Shown: positions 1 through 5,513 of the stretch, piece after piece | Layout: every line of letters starts with the position of its first letter | How positions within the stretch are numbered: position 1 is the stretch's first letter | Assembly: GCA_902783735.1 (NCBI GenBank) | Contig: CACZSE010000210.1 | Coordinates: forward strand, 1-5,513 | Length of the DNA: 5,513 nt | Source: an uncultured Lachnospiraceae bacterium | Lineage (GTDB): Bacteria; Bacillota; Clostridia; Lachnospirales; Lachnospiraceae | Direction: 5' to 3' | The notes under the pieces: model-generated | Database searches by the model: none | What the model was told of the DNA's origin: nothing | Seen by the model: only the letters and a program-made list of their open reading frames with translations | Program-made: the position numbers and the translations under genes

Positions 1-171
1 ATATCTAAGCTTGAGCATATACCGGATAAAAAAGAGAAATTCGAATATAACTATAAAGGATACGACTTTAAGGTCCTTTCGGTTGAGAATAACATGATAA
101 AACAGATCCTGATCACAGGACAAAAAGATGTGAATAAACAGCAGGAGGCTATAAGAGCGGCCGCTGAATAA
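1..171 (+). CDS. CorC/HlyC (hemolysin-like, CNNM-type) family protein, C-terminal fragment
   Basis: This is the last 56 codons of a gene that begins left of the window, in frame 1 and ending at TAA 169-171. The visible peptide has the pattern of the CorC_HlyC domain that closes CNNM/CorC-type membrane proteins: an acidic/basic lead (EKFEYNYKG), then Y-x-F-K-V-L-S-V-E-x-N-x-I as two beta strands, and a closing strand (QILITG). A short polar tail ends in RAAAE. In complete family members, an N-terminal DUF21/CNNM membrane domain and paired CBS domains precede this module. Known members act in magnesium or cobalt export at the cytoplasmic membrane, although many are still called hemolysin-like. 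Only the terminal domain is visible, so substrate and subfamily cannot be assigned. The next gene begins 24 nt downstream with no terminator between. The family call rests on domain pattern alone over a short stretch. Confidence 0.7.
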   Translation: MSKLEHIPDKKEKFEYNYKGYDFKVLSVENNMIKQILITGQKDVNKQQEAIRAAAE

Positions 172-182
172 TTTAGTATATA

Positions 183-190
183 GAAAGAGG
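183..190 (+). promoter_or_regulatory. Ribosome binding site of the yebC-family gene
   Basis: The purine-rich stretch GAAAGAGG lies just 5 nt before ATG 196, separated by a run of five T. It supports this start, which also gives the conserved YebC N-terminus M-[SA]-G-H-S-K. Confidence 0.65.
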
Positions 191-195
191 TTTTT

Positions 196-930
196 ATGTC
201 AGGACATTCAAAATTTGCGAACATCAAGCATAAGAAAGAGAAAAATGATGCTGCCAAGGGAAAGATATTTACCATTATAGGCAGAGAGATCGCTGTTGCC
301 GTAAAGGAAGGCGGTCCGGATCCCAACAACAACTTTAAGCTTGCACAGGTAATTGCCAAGGCTAAAGCAAACAACATGCCCAACGATACCATTGACAGAG
401 GCATCAAAAAAGCCAGCGGTGATATGGGCAATGTAAACTATGAATATATCACATATGAAGGATACGGCCCCAGCGGTATCGCTATCATAGTCAAGACTCT
501 TACGGACAATAAGAACAGAACGGCGGCAAATGTAAGAAGCGCATTCACAAAAGGAAGCGGAAGCATTGGAACACCCGGCTGTGTTTCTTTTATGTTTGAC
601 GAAAAGGGACAGATCATAATCGACAAAGAGGATTGCGAAGCAGAAGCCGATGATATCATGATGATAGCACTTGATGCAGGCGCCGAAGACTTTTCCGATG
701 AAGAGGATTCATATGAGATCGTAACGGCTCCCGACGATCTGGTAGCTGTTCAGAATGCTTTGGATGAGAACAAGATCTCATACATCTCGAGTGAAGTGAC
801 CATGATCCCTCAGAATTATGTGTCTGTGACCGATCCCGAGACCGTTAAGCTTATAAACAGGATAATCGATCTTCTTGATGAAGATGACGATGTTCAGGAT
901 GTATATACAAACTGGGAAGAACAGGAATAA
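196..930 (+). CDS. yebC: YebC/PmpR/TACO1 family translation or regulatory protein
   Basis: This is a complete 244-residue protein, the usual family length. The N-terminus MSGHSKFANIKHKK and the following K-G-K-I-F segment (residues 1-25) match the family signature, which in many species reads AGHSKWANIKHRK. The segment K-A-K-A-N-N-M-P (55-62) ends domain I. Residues 89-138 carry the core signature: EGYGPSG, then N-R-T-A-x-N-V-R-x-x-F-x-K-G, then G-T-P-G-x-V-x-F-x-F. An acidic central region (145-172) and the closing D-D-x-x-D-V-Y-x-N-W (231-240) are also typical. The family was long annotated as a cytoplasmic DNA-binding regulator (PmpR in Pseudomonas). More recent work on bacterial YebC and mitochondrial TACO1 supports a role on the ribosome, helping translation through proline-rich stretches. 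The sequence cannot distinguish these roles. The gene lies 24 nt after the CorC-like gene and 27 nt before metY, consistent with co-transcription. Family membership is secure; function in this organism is inferred. Confidence 0.96.
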   Translation: MSGHSKFANIKHKKEKNDAAKGKIFTIIGREIAVAVKEGGPDPNNNFKLAQVIAKAKANNMPNDTIDRGIKKASGDMGNVNYEYITYEGYGPSGIAIIVKTLTDNKNRTAANVRSAFTKGSGSIGTPGCVSFMFDEKGQIIIDKEDCEAEADDIMMIALDAGAEDFSDEEDSYEIVTAPDDLVAVQNALDENKISYISSEVTMIPQNYVSVTDPETVKLINRIIDLLDEDDDVQDVYTNWEEQE

Positions 931-942
931 TCAATTCGACAT

Positions 943-949
943 AAAGGGG
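943..949 (+). promoter_or_regulatory. Ribosome binding site of metY
   Basis: AAAGGGG lies 8 nt before ATG 958 in the 27-nt gap after the yebC-family stop codon. The gap is too short for a riboswitch and shows no hairpin, so the site points to translation from a longer transcript. Confidence 0.65.
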
Positions 950-957
950 TAAAACAG

Positions 958-2247
958 ATGAGCGAATACATTTCTAAAGATACTATCTGCATACAGTCGG
1001 GATATAAGCCGAAGAACGGCGAACCCAGAAACATGCCCATAGTACAGAGTACGACCTTCAAATATGAGGACAGCGATGCCATGGGACGGCTGTTCGATCT
1101 TGAAGAAAGCGGATATTTCTATACAAGACTTGCCAATCCGACAAACGATCTTGTTGCTAAGAAGATCTGTGAACTGGAAGGCGGTTATGCAGCAATGCTC
1201 ACAAGTTCGGGACAGGCCGCAAATTTCTTTGCAATATTTAATATCTGTGAATGCGGCGGACATGTCGTTATGTCATCACCCATATACGGCGGTACATTCA
1301 ATCTTGTGCAGACAACAATGAAAAAGATGGGCATCGAATGCACGATAGTCCATCCCGATGATGACGAGGAGACCTTAAATAAAGCATTTAAAGAAAATAC
1401 CAAGTGTGTTATCGCTGAGACAATAGCAAATCCTTCCTGCATCGTTCTTGATATTGAGAAATTTGCGAAGGTTGCTCATGATCACGGTGTTCCGCTCATA
1501 ATAGACAATACATTCCCCACACCTATAAACTGCAATCCCATAAAATGGGGAGCCGATATAGTGACTCATTCCACAACAAAATATTTGGACGGTCACGGAC
1601 TCGGTGTCGGCGGCTGCATAGTAGACAGCGGCAATTTCGACTGGGATAAATACGCAGACAAATATCCGGGTCTTACCAAGCCGGATGAGTCATATCATGG
1701 TATAATATATACACAGAAATTCGGTAAGGCAGCTTATATAACAAAAGCTACCAGCCAGCTTATGAGAGACCTTGGGTCTATCCAGGCTCCTCAAAATGCG
1801 TTTTATTTAAATATCGGTCTTGAGACATTGCATCTTCGCATGCCGAAGCATGTTGAAAATGCATATAAGGTAGCTAAATTCTTATCCGAAAATGAAAAGG
1901 TTGCCTGGGTAAATTATCCGGGACTCGAATCGGATAAGTATTATGAACTCGGAAAGAAATACTGTCCGAACGGTACAAGCGGAGTAATGGCCTTTGGCAT
2001 GAAGGGCGGAAGAGAGGCTTCCAAAGCGGTAATGGGTAATCTTAAGCTTATATGCATAGTGACCCATGTTGCCGATGCGAGAACATGCGTGCTTCATCCC
2101 GCAAGCCATACGCACAGACAGATGACCGATGAACAGCTTATAGAAGCCGGCATACTGCCTGAGTTCATAAGACTCAGCGTGGGAATAGAGAGTGCGGATG
2201 ATATTATCGCAGATCTTGCGCAGGCTATTGACAGCGTAAATATCTGA
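958..2247 (+). CDS. metY: O-acetylhomoserine sulfhydrylase (homocysteine synthase), PLP-dependent
   Basis: This is a complete 429-residue enzyme of the Cys/Met metabolism PLP family (fold type I), at the usual MetY length. It should combine O-acetylhomoserine with sulfide to give homocysteine and acetate, the direct-sulfhydrylation route to methionine in the cytoplasm. Visible motifs, in order: MPIVQSTTF (26-34); Y-T-R-L-A-N-P-T (55-62), where family Tyr and Arg contact the cofactor phosphate of the neighbouring subunit; S-S-G-Q-A-A (83-88), cofactor phosphate loop; E-T-x-x-N-P (154-159); I-I-D-N-T-F (181-186), with D183 at the pyridine-nitrogen-binding position; H-S-T-T-K-Y-L-x-G-H-G (204-214), with K208 as the Schiff-base lysine; and F-I-R-L-S-V-G-I-E (403-411), with R405 in the substrate carboxylate position. 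No key residue is missing. The length and GHG motif favour MetY over the shorter cystathionine gamma-synthase/lyase relatives, though some members also act on O-acetylserine. No methionine-responsive leader lies directly upstream. Confidence 0.93.
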   Translation: MSEYISKDTICIQSGYKPKNGEPRNMPIVQSTTFKYEDSDAMGRLFDLEESGYFYTRLANPTNDLVAKKICELEGGYAAMLTSSGQAANFFAIFNICECGGHVVMSSPIYGGTFNLVQTTMKKMGIECTIVHPDDDEETLNKAFKENTKCVIAETIANPSCIVLDIEKFAKVAHDHGVPLIIDNTFPTPINCNPIKWGADIVTHSTTKYLDGHGLGVGGCIVDSGNFDWDKYADKYPGLTKPDESYHGIIYTQKFGKAAYITKATSQLMRDLGSIQAPQNAFYLNIGLETLHLRMPKHVENAYKVAKFLSENEKVAWVNYPGLESDKYYELGKKYCPNGTSGVMAFGMKGGREASKAVMGNLKLICIVTHVADARTCVLHPASHTHRQMTDEQLIEAGILPEFIRLSVGIESADDIIADLAQAIDSVNI

Positions 2248-2253
2248 TCATAT

Positions 2254-2259
2254 AAGGAG
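2254..2259 (+). promoter_or_regulatory. Ribosome binding site deciding the start of the large membrane protein gene
   Basis: AAGGAG lies 11 nt before ATG 2271, inside the 23-nt gap after the metY stop codon. It is the only good Shine-Dalgarno site near the head of this frame. It selects a start giving a short basic N-terminus (R5, K7) directly before the first membrane segment. Confidence 0.65.
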
Positions 2260-2270
2260 CAGGTGCATAT

Positions 2271-5200
2271 ATGGATGTTTCCAGAAATAAATTCAGCAAT
2301 GCCATGTGCGCATTGTTTACAGGTGTACTTCTAGTATTATTCTGTGTATGCGTTGGAAGAAAATTCGGAATATCAAACATAGTCAGCCGTATGATAATCA
2401 CCGCAGTTTATTGCGGGGTTGTCGTAGGGTTGGCTTTTGTTCTCAATAAAACCGTAAAGAAATTTATCGATAATAACAGACACATTGATCCCGATAAGAC
2501 TTATCTTATCGGTATGATCGTTGCGTCTGTTTTGTTTATTGTTATCCGCCTGCTGGTCATAAGTGACGCCATAAATGTGGATTTTGTCAAGAGTTCGATA
2601 TCTGAGATGGCCAAGATCGGTTCCGACGGCAAGATATTTTTTGACATATCGACCGCAGACGGACTGTTTGCGACCATCCTTTCGCTCATGTTTAAGGTTT
2701 TCGGAAATACATTCTTCCCTGTATATCTTATACAGACCATACTTTCTGTCGGAGCATATGCCATGATCGTGTGGTCGGTAAAGACGATCTTCGGAAGATT
2801 TCCGTCTGTGACAGTTGCTTTCGGTATGGCGATCCTGCCCAATTTTTTCAGAAATATCGCAGGAGACGGTTCTGATTGCCTGATCTTATTCATGTTCGGC
2901 TTTTTCATGCTCATAAGTGCTCTTTACAAGCTTTCAAATGAGCAGTCTGACATAAAGACCGTATTTTCCATCTGTATCGGTATGATAAGCGGGATATTCG
3001 CTCTTTACAGCACGATATTTGTGTTTGTTTTTCTCATACCGATCGCTGTTCTCATGAATTGTAACAGTGAGCAGCTCTCGACCCGACTCATAAATGTATT
3101 TTGCATAATTTTCGGTCACCTTTTCGGATTTGGCGTTCCTCTTGTGATCTATTCCTACATCTTTGGAGGTGACGGCATACTTGGATTTGTTGATGAGCTC
3201 ATGAAGCATCTCACCTACAGATTCGGATACTCACCCAAACCCGGATTCATAACTGCTCTGGGTGATGAAAGAGGTATATTTGTTCTGATCATACTGAGCG
3301 TTTTTTACTGCGTCATGTATTGGAAGAATTCCGATGACACCGCTCAATTCATTATCCCCTATTGGGTTTTGACGGTATCACAGATGTTTTTCATTTATCT
3401 CAACAACAAACCTGCATATCTTATGATCTTTGCGATCTGTCTTCTTATCGTCGGCGGATGCGGATTGTATGATCTGGGTAGTACGGAAGGTCCTGTCAGG
3501 ATCTACAGGCTTGAGGATGACATGCAGCCTGTTGTAATCGAGAGTATAAATGATAAACCTGTTTCACAGGCAGCTGCCAAGATATCGCTCACGCAACCTG
3601 CAGAAGAAAAGAAAGAGGAAGTTAAGCCTGAAGTAACCATAAAGGAAGAAGTAAAGCCTGAGGAAGAAAAGGCTGAAGAAGTAAAAGCTGAGGAAACAAA
3701 GCCCGAGGGAGTAAAGGCTGAAGAAGTAAAAGCTGAAGAAACAAAGCCTGAGGAAGTAAAGACTGATGTAACTAAGTCTGAAGAAGCCAAGGCTGATGTA
3801 GCTAAGTCTGAAGAAGCCAAGGCTGATGTAGCTAAGTCTGAAGAAACCAAAACGGAAGAAGCCGGTTCGGAAGAGATAAGATCCGATGAGGTCAAGCCTG
3901 AACAAACAGATAAATCTGACGAAAAGCCGAGTGAAGTACCGGAAAACGTCGCAGAAGAAAAGCCGGAAGCCAAAGAAAGCAAATACAGTCAGCCGGAAGT
4001 CAGAAAAACAAGCGATTTTGGCATGAATGATGCAGTGTTTGAAGCTCTGTTCAGTGCAAATGTCGCACCGGTAAATGCTGTATCTTCCGAAATCTATGAT
4101 ACGACTCCGGATGTCGAAGAGGATGAGGGTACAGAGGAAGAAACGGCAGATGATACCGAGTCCGGGGAAGAGAGCGAAGCTGTTGTTGAAGATCAGGATG
4201 CTGCAAATGAGGGTGAGGATATGTGGAAGAATGATTCAAAAGATCAAAAAGCATACGTAGATTCGTTTTTCGGTTATCTCTACAATGAGCCCGCATCACA
4301 GGATGAGACCGTTGAAGAGACAAAAAAAGAAAAGTATGTTTCTCATGCATCCAACTTTGCCGATCTGGATCTTGATCTGGGCATAGATGCATTTGATAAT
4401 CTGAATCCCGATGCAGCTGAAGATGATCTGAAAACCGCAGATGTCAGAACCGCAGACGTTAGAAATGATATCCCTCAACCGGAAGTGAAAACTGAAGTTA
4501 AGGAAGAAGATACTGTTAAGGACGAATTTGTATTTGAGGAATCGGATTCAATTGAACCTGTTGCAGATACAAAAGATACTATTTTGCCCGAAGCCTCTTT
4601 TGAAGTCGAAGAGATTAAGACATCTGCAAATGACAGCTCAAACAATTGGGAAGATTTTAAATTTGAAGAACATCACACCGAGCCCAAACGTGAAATAGAA
4701 AATATTGAGAGCGAATTTGTTTTTGATTTCAATAAAAAACATTCAAACGACAGAAAAGGCTGGGATTTTATTGCTGAAGAAGAACATGGCGAGGAAGAAG
4801 AGTTAGAAGTATTCAATCTCTTGAATGAAGTTGACGGTATTAAGCCGGATAAGAAGGATGATCCTAAAGATGCTCCTGCTCCTGTCGTGACCGATGAGCC
4901 CGGGGAAACACTGATCTTTGAGCCAAAAGAAGAGCCTGCAAATGATATCGATACTGATAGGTCTAAGGAACCGGAAGAAGAGGTTTCGATCGAAGAGATG
5001 CTCAATAAGAAGATCGATGAAGATTTTTCTTATGAAGACGCTCTCACAGAAAAGATAGAAAACGAAGAGGTCGAAAAGGAAATTGGCTTCTCATATGAAG
5101 AAGCACTTCAGAAAAAACTTGAAGTAGAAGAGATCATTGAAGCCGAAAAGAGCAAGGATGCATTCTCTATTGAAGATGCTATCCGTGAAAAGATAGCTAC

Positions 5201-5513
5201 GGAAGAATCGATAGAAAATGCAGAGAAGACTCTGGATGTTTCAATGGTTAAAACTGTTGAACAAAAGATCGGTGTTGAAGAGGATATAAATGATAATCTT
5301 ACGGATCATACTTTCTCATTCCAGGAAGCGATCGAACAAAAGTTAGATGTTGAAAGATCGATCGAAAAAGCACAGAACGAACAGGTTCTTGCGGAATTCG
5401 AAAATGAACATCTGATAACGGAAGAAGATCTTAAAGCGTTTGAAGAAACAAAGACCGAAGATTTCGTCTTTGAAGAGAAACCCGAGACCGAAACTGCGCT
5501 TACAGAAGAAGTC
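2271..5513 (+). CDS. Large multi-pass membrane protein, GT-C glycosyltransferase-like N-terminus with a giant acidic repeat tail (3' end outside window)
   Basis: This is one open frame of 1081 codons with no stop before the window edge, so the C-terminus is missing. Residues 1-403 are membrane-embedded, with roughly 11-13 hydrophobic segments (for example 11-28, 40-58, 78-97, 148-169, 201-219, 230-263, 272-297, 334-350, 358-376, 382-399). The loop after the third segment has D99 and D104, then a stretch ending in K-V-F-G (142-145), another helix, and I-F-G (173-175). This order resembles GT-C/ArnT-type enzymes, which use an acidic residue in an early external loop to move sugars from lipid carriers. 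That assignment is by pattern only. Residues 404-1081 contain no cysteine, are dominated by Glu, Lys and Asp, and look disordered. They hold a pentapeptide array (449-548), a highly acidic patch (about 612-645), F-x-F-[ED] motifs (753-1069) and 25-residue repeats (905-1039). I do not recognise the whole protein. R410 and R413 after the last helix weakly suggest a cytoplasmic tail. Confidence 0.9.
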   Translation, partial: MDVSRNKFSNAMCALFTGVLLVLFCVCVGRKFGISNIVSRMIITAVYCGVVVGLAFVLNKTVKKFIDNNRHIDPDKTYLIGMIVASVLFIVIRLLVISDAINVDFVKSSISEMAKIGSDGKIFFDISTADGLFATILSLMFKVFGNTFFPVYLIQTILSVGAYAMIVWSVKTIFGRFPSVTVAFGMAILPNFFRNIAGDGSDCLILFMFGFFMLISALYKLSNEQSDIKTVFSICIGMISGIFALYSTIFVFVFLIPIAVLMNCNSEQLSTRLINVFCIIFGHLFGFGVPLVIYSYIFGGDGILGFVDELMKHLTYRFGYSPKPGFITALGDERGIFVLIILSVFYCVMYWKNSDDTAQFIIPYWVLTVSQMFFIYLNNKPAYLMIFAICLLIVGGCGLYDLGSTEGPVRIYRLEDDMQPVVIESINDKPVSQAAAKISLTQPAEEKKEEVKPEVTIKEEVKPEEEKAEEVKAEETKPEGVKAEEVKAEETKPEEVKTDVTKSEEAKADVAKSEEAKADVAKSEETKTEEAGSEEIRSDEVKPEQTDKSDEKPSEVPENVAEEKPEAKESKYSQPEVRKTSDFGMNDAVFEALFSANVAPVNAVSSEIYDTTPDVEEDEGTEEETADDTESGEESEAVVEDQDAANEGEDMWKNDSKDQKAYVDSFFGYLYNEPASQDETVEETKKEKYVSHASNFADLDLDLGIDAFDNLNPDAAEDDLKTADVRTADVRNDIPQPEVKTEVKEEDTVKDEFVFEESDSIEPVADTKDTILPEASFEVEEIKTSANDSSNNWEDFKFEEHHTEPKREIENIESEFVFDFNKKHSNDRKGWDFIAEEEHGEEEELEVFNLLNEVDGIKPDKKDDPKDAPAPVVTDEPGETLIFEPKEEPANDIDTDRSKEPEEEVSIEEMLNKKIDEDFSYEDALTEKIENEEVEKEIGFSYEEALQKKLEVEEIIEAEKSKDAFSIEDAIREKIATEESIENAEKTLDVSMVKTVEQKIGVEEDINDNLTDHTFSFQEAIEQKLDVERSIEKAQNEQVLAEFENEHLITEEDLKAFEETKTEDFVFEEKPETETALTEEV
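3672..3761 (+). repeat. Two tandem 45-bp DNA repeats
   Basis: The copy at 3672-3716 and the copy at 3717-3761 match at 42 of 45 positions. Each encodes 15 residues, AEEVKAEETKPE[GE]VK, which is three pentads of the larger array. The high nucleotide identity suggests a recent duplication. Confidence 0.85.
3772..3845 (+). repeat. Perfect 30-bp tandem repeat, about 2.5 copies
   Basis: Identical units lie at 3772-3801 and 3802-3831, and the first 14 bases of a third copy at 3832-3845, with the first mismatch at 3846. Each unit encodes two pentads, KSEEAKADVA in rotated register. Perfect identity at third codon positions points to recent slippage or unequal recombination. Confidence 0.9.
4434..4463 (+). 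repeat. Small 15-bp direct duplication (TADVR twice)
   Basis: Residues 722-726 and 727-731 are both TADVR. The two 15-bp copies differ at two third-codon positions. It is a minor duplication in the acidic tail, separate from the pentapeptide array. Confidence 0.7.
4983..5387 (+). repeat. Divergent protein repeat, about six copies, 25-residue period in the later copies
   Basis: Copies begin at residues 905, 919, 940, 965, 990 and 1015 of the large protein. The consensus is F-S-[IYF]-E-[DE]-A-[IL], two variable residues, K-[IL], two variable residues, E-E, one variable residue, I. The first two copies are shortened (14 and 21 residues); later starts are exactly 25 residues (75 bp) apart. The copy at 990 is the most degenerate (VSMVKTVEQKI). 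DNA identity between copies is low, so the repeat is kept at protein level. It probably forms short charged amphipathic helices. I do not recognise it as a known domain. Confidence 0.8.

Larger units (their letters stand above)
3615..3914 (+). repeat. In-frame pentapeptide (15-bp) array, E-E-x-K-x type, 20 units
   Basis: Residues 449-548 of the large protein divide without any break into 20 pentads. The commonest are EEVKP, EEVKA, EETKP, EEAKA and DVAKS; the late pentads (EEAGS, EEIRS, DEVKP, EQTDK) are more diverged. The sequence is rich in Pro, Glu, Val and Lys, which suggests an extended flexible segment rather than a folded domain. The flanks (about 3600-3614 and 3915-3983) have similar composition without clear register. 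Confidence 0.88.

Noticed and set aside
157..164. GCGGCCGC (NotI site) near the end of the CorC-like gene, a possible cloning scar
   Set aside because: It lies in frame and encodes part of an ordinary RAAAE terminus, with no vector-like sequence around it.
51..431. Minus-strand open frame of 126 codons opposite the CorC-like end and the yebC-family gene
   Set aside because: It overlaps two well-supported genes on the other strand and shows no family pattern.
1698..1706. TGGTATAAT, a perfect extended -10 promoter-like sequence inside metY
   Set aside because: No -35-like element sits at the right distance, and the bases encode conserved-looking protein (HGIIYT); it is too far upstream to be an obvious promoter for the next gene, so probably chance in A+T-rich coding sequence.
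2248..2270. Search for a terminator or promoter separating metY from the large gene
   Set aside because: The 23 nt hold only the ribosome binding site; no inverted repeat or T-run is present.
3503..3982. Ser/Leu-rich minus-strand open frame opposite the pentapeptide array, with a second one at 3564-3905
   Set aside because: They arise from the biased codons (GAA, AAG, GTA) of the plus-strand repeat read backwards; they have no ribosome binding site and their repetitiveness mirrors the sense array.
4673..5005. Ser-rich minus-strand open frame opposite the acidic tail
   Set aside because: It is the complement of Glu/Asp/Lys codons in the sense gene, with no ribosome binding site and no recognisable domain.
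5454..5480. Possible contribution of the final DFVFEE segment, or of residues 1046-1056 just before it, to a seventh 25-residue repeat
   Set aside because: The spacing from the sixth copy and the lack of the A-[IL]..K-[IL] core do not fit; the segment belongs better to the F-x-F motif group.
2271..5513. Link between the YebC-family protein and the large protein through proline-stretch translation
   Set aside because: No consecutive prolines were found in the visible part of the large protein, so there is no sequence reason to connect them.

Overview
The window is one strand-coherent stretch of a bacterial chromosome with four + strand coding regions packed tail to head: the 3' end of a CorC/HlyC-type protein, a complete yebC-family gene, a complete O-acetylhomoserine sulfhydrylase gene (metY), and the first 1081 codons of a very large membrane protein that runs off the right edge. 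The gaps between genes are 24, 27 and 23 nt. None holds a visible hairpin terminator or promoter, so all four may be co-transcribed. Strong Shine-Dalgarno sites, heavy use of ATA and AGA codons, moderate-to-low GC and the family variants seen suggest a Firmicute, most likely a Lachnospiraceae (Clostridia) anaerobe. The taxonomy is inference.

Region by region: 1-171 encodes the end of a CorC_HlyC domain. 196-930 is a YebC/PmpR/TACO1 family protein of normal length. 958-2247 is a PLP enzyme of the Cys/Met metabolism family with an intact active-site lysine, making homocysteine from O-acetylhomoserine and sulfide. 2271-5513 is one uninterrupted reading frame. Its first ~400 residues are a polytopic membrane module resembling GT-C/ArnT-like glycosyltransferases. 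The remaining ~680 residues form a cysteine-free, strongly acidic, mostly disordered tail.

The tail is the part of the window that ordinary annotation does not explain. It contains: (i) a 100-residue array of 20 in-register pentapeptides of the type E-E-x-K-x, with near-perfect 45-bp and perfect 30-bp DNA repeats inside it; (ii) scattered F-x-F-[ED] motifs and other short aromatic islands in acidic sequence; and (iii) about six copies of a divergent F-S-[IY]-E-[DE]-A-[IL] repeat, the last four starting exactly 25 residues apart. I know of no described family with this combination. The first three genes are housekeeping genes and show no obvious functional link to the fourth beyond shared transcription direction and tight spacing.
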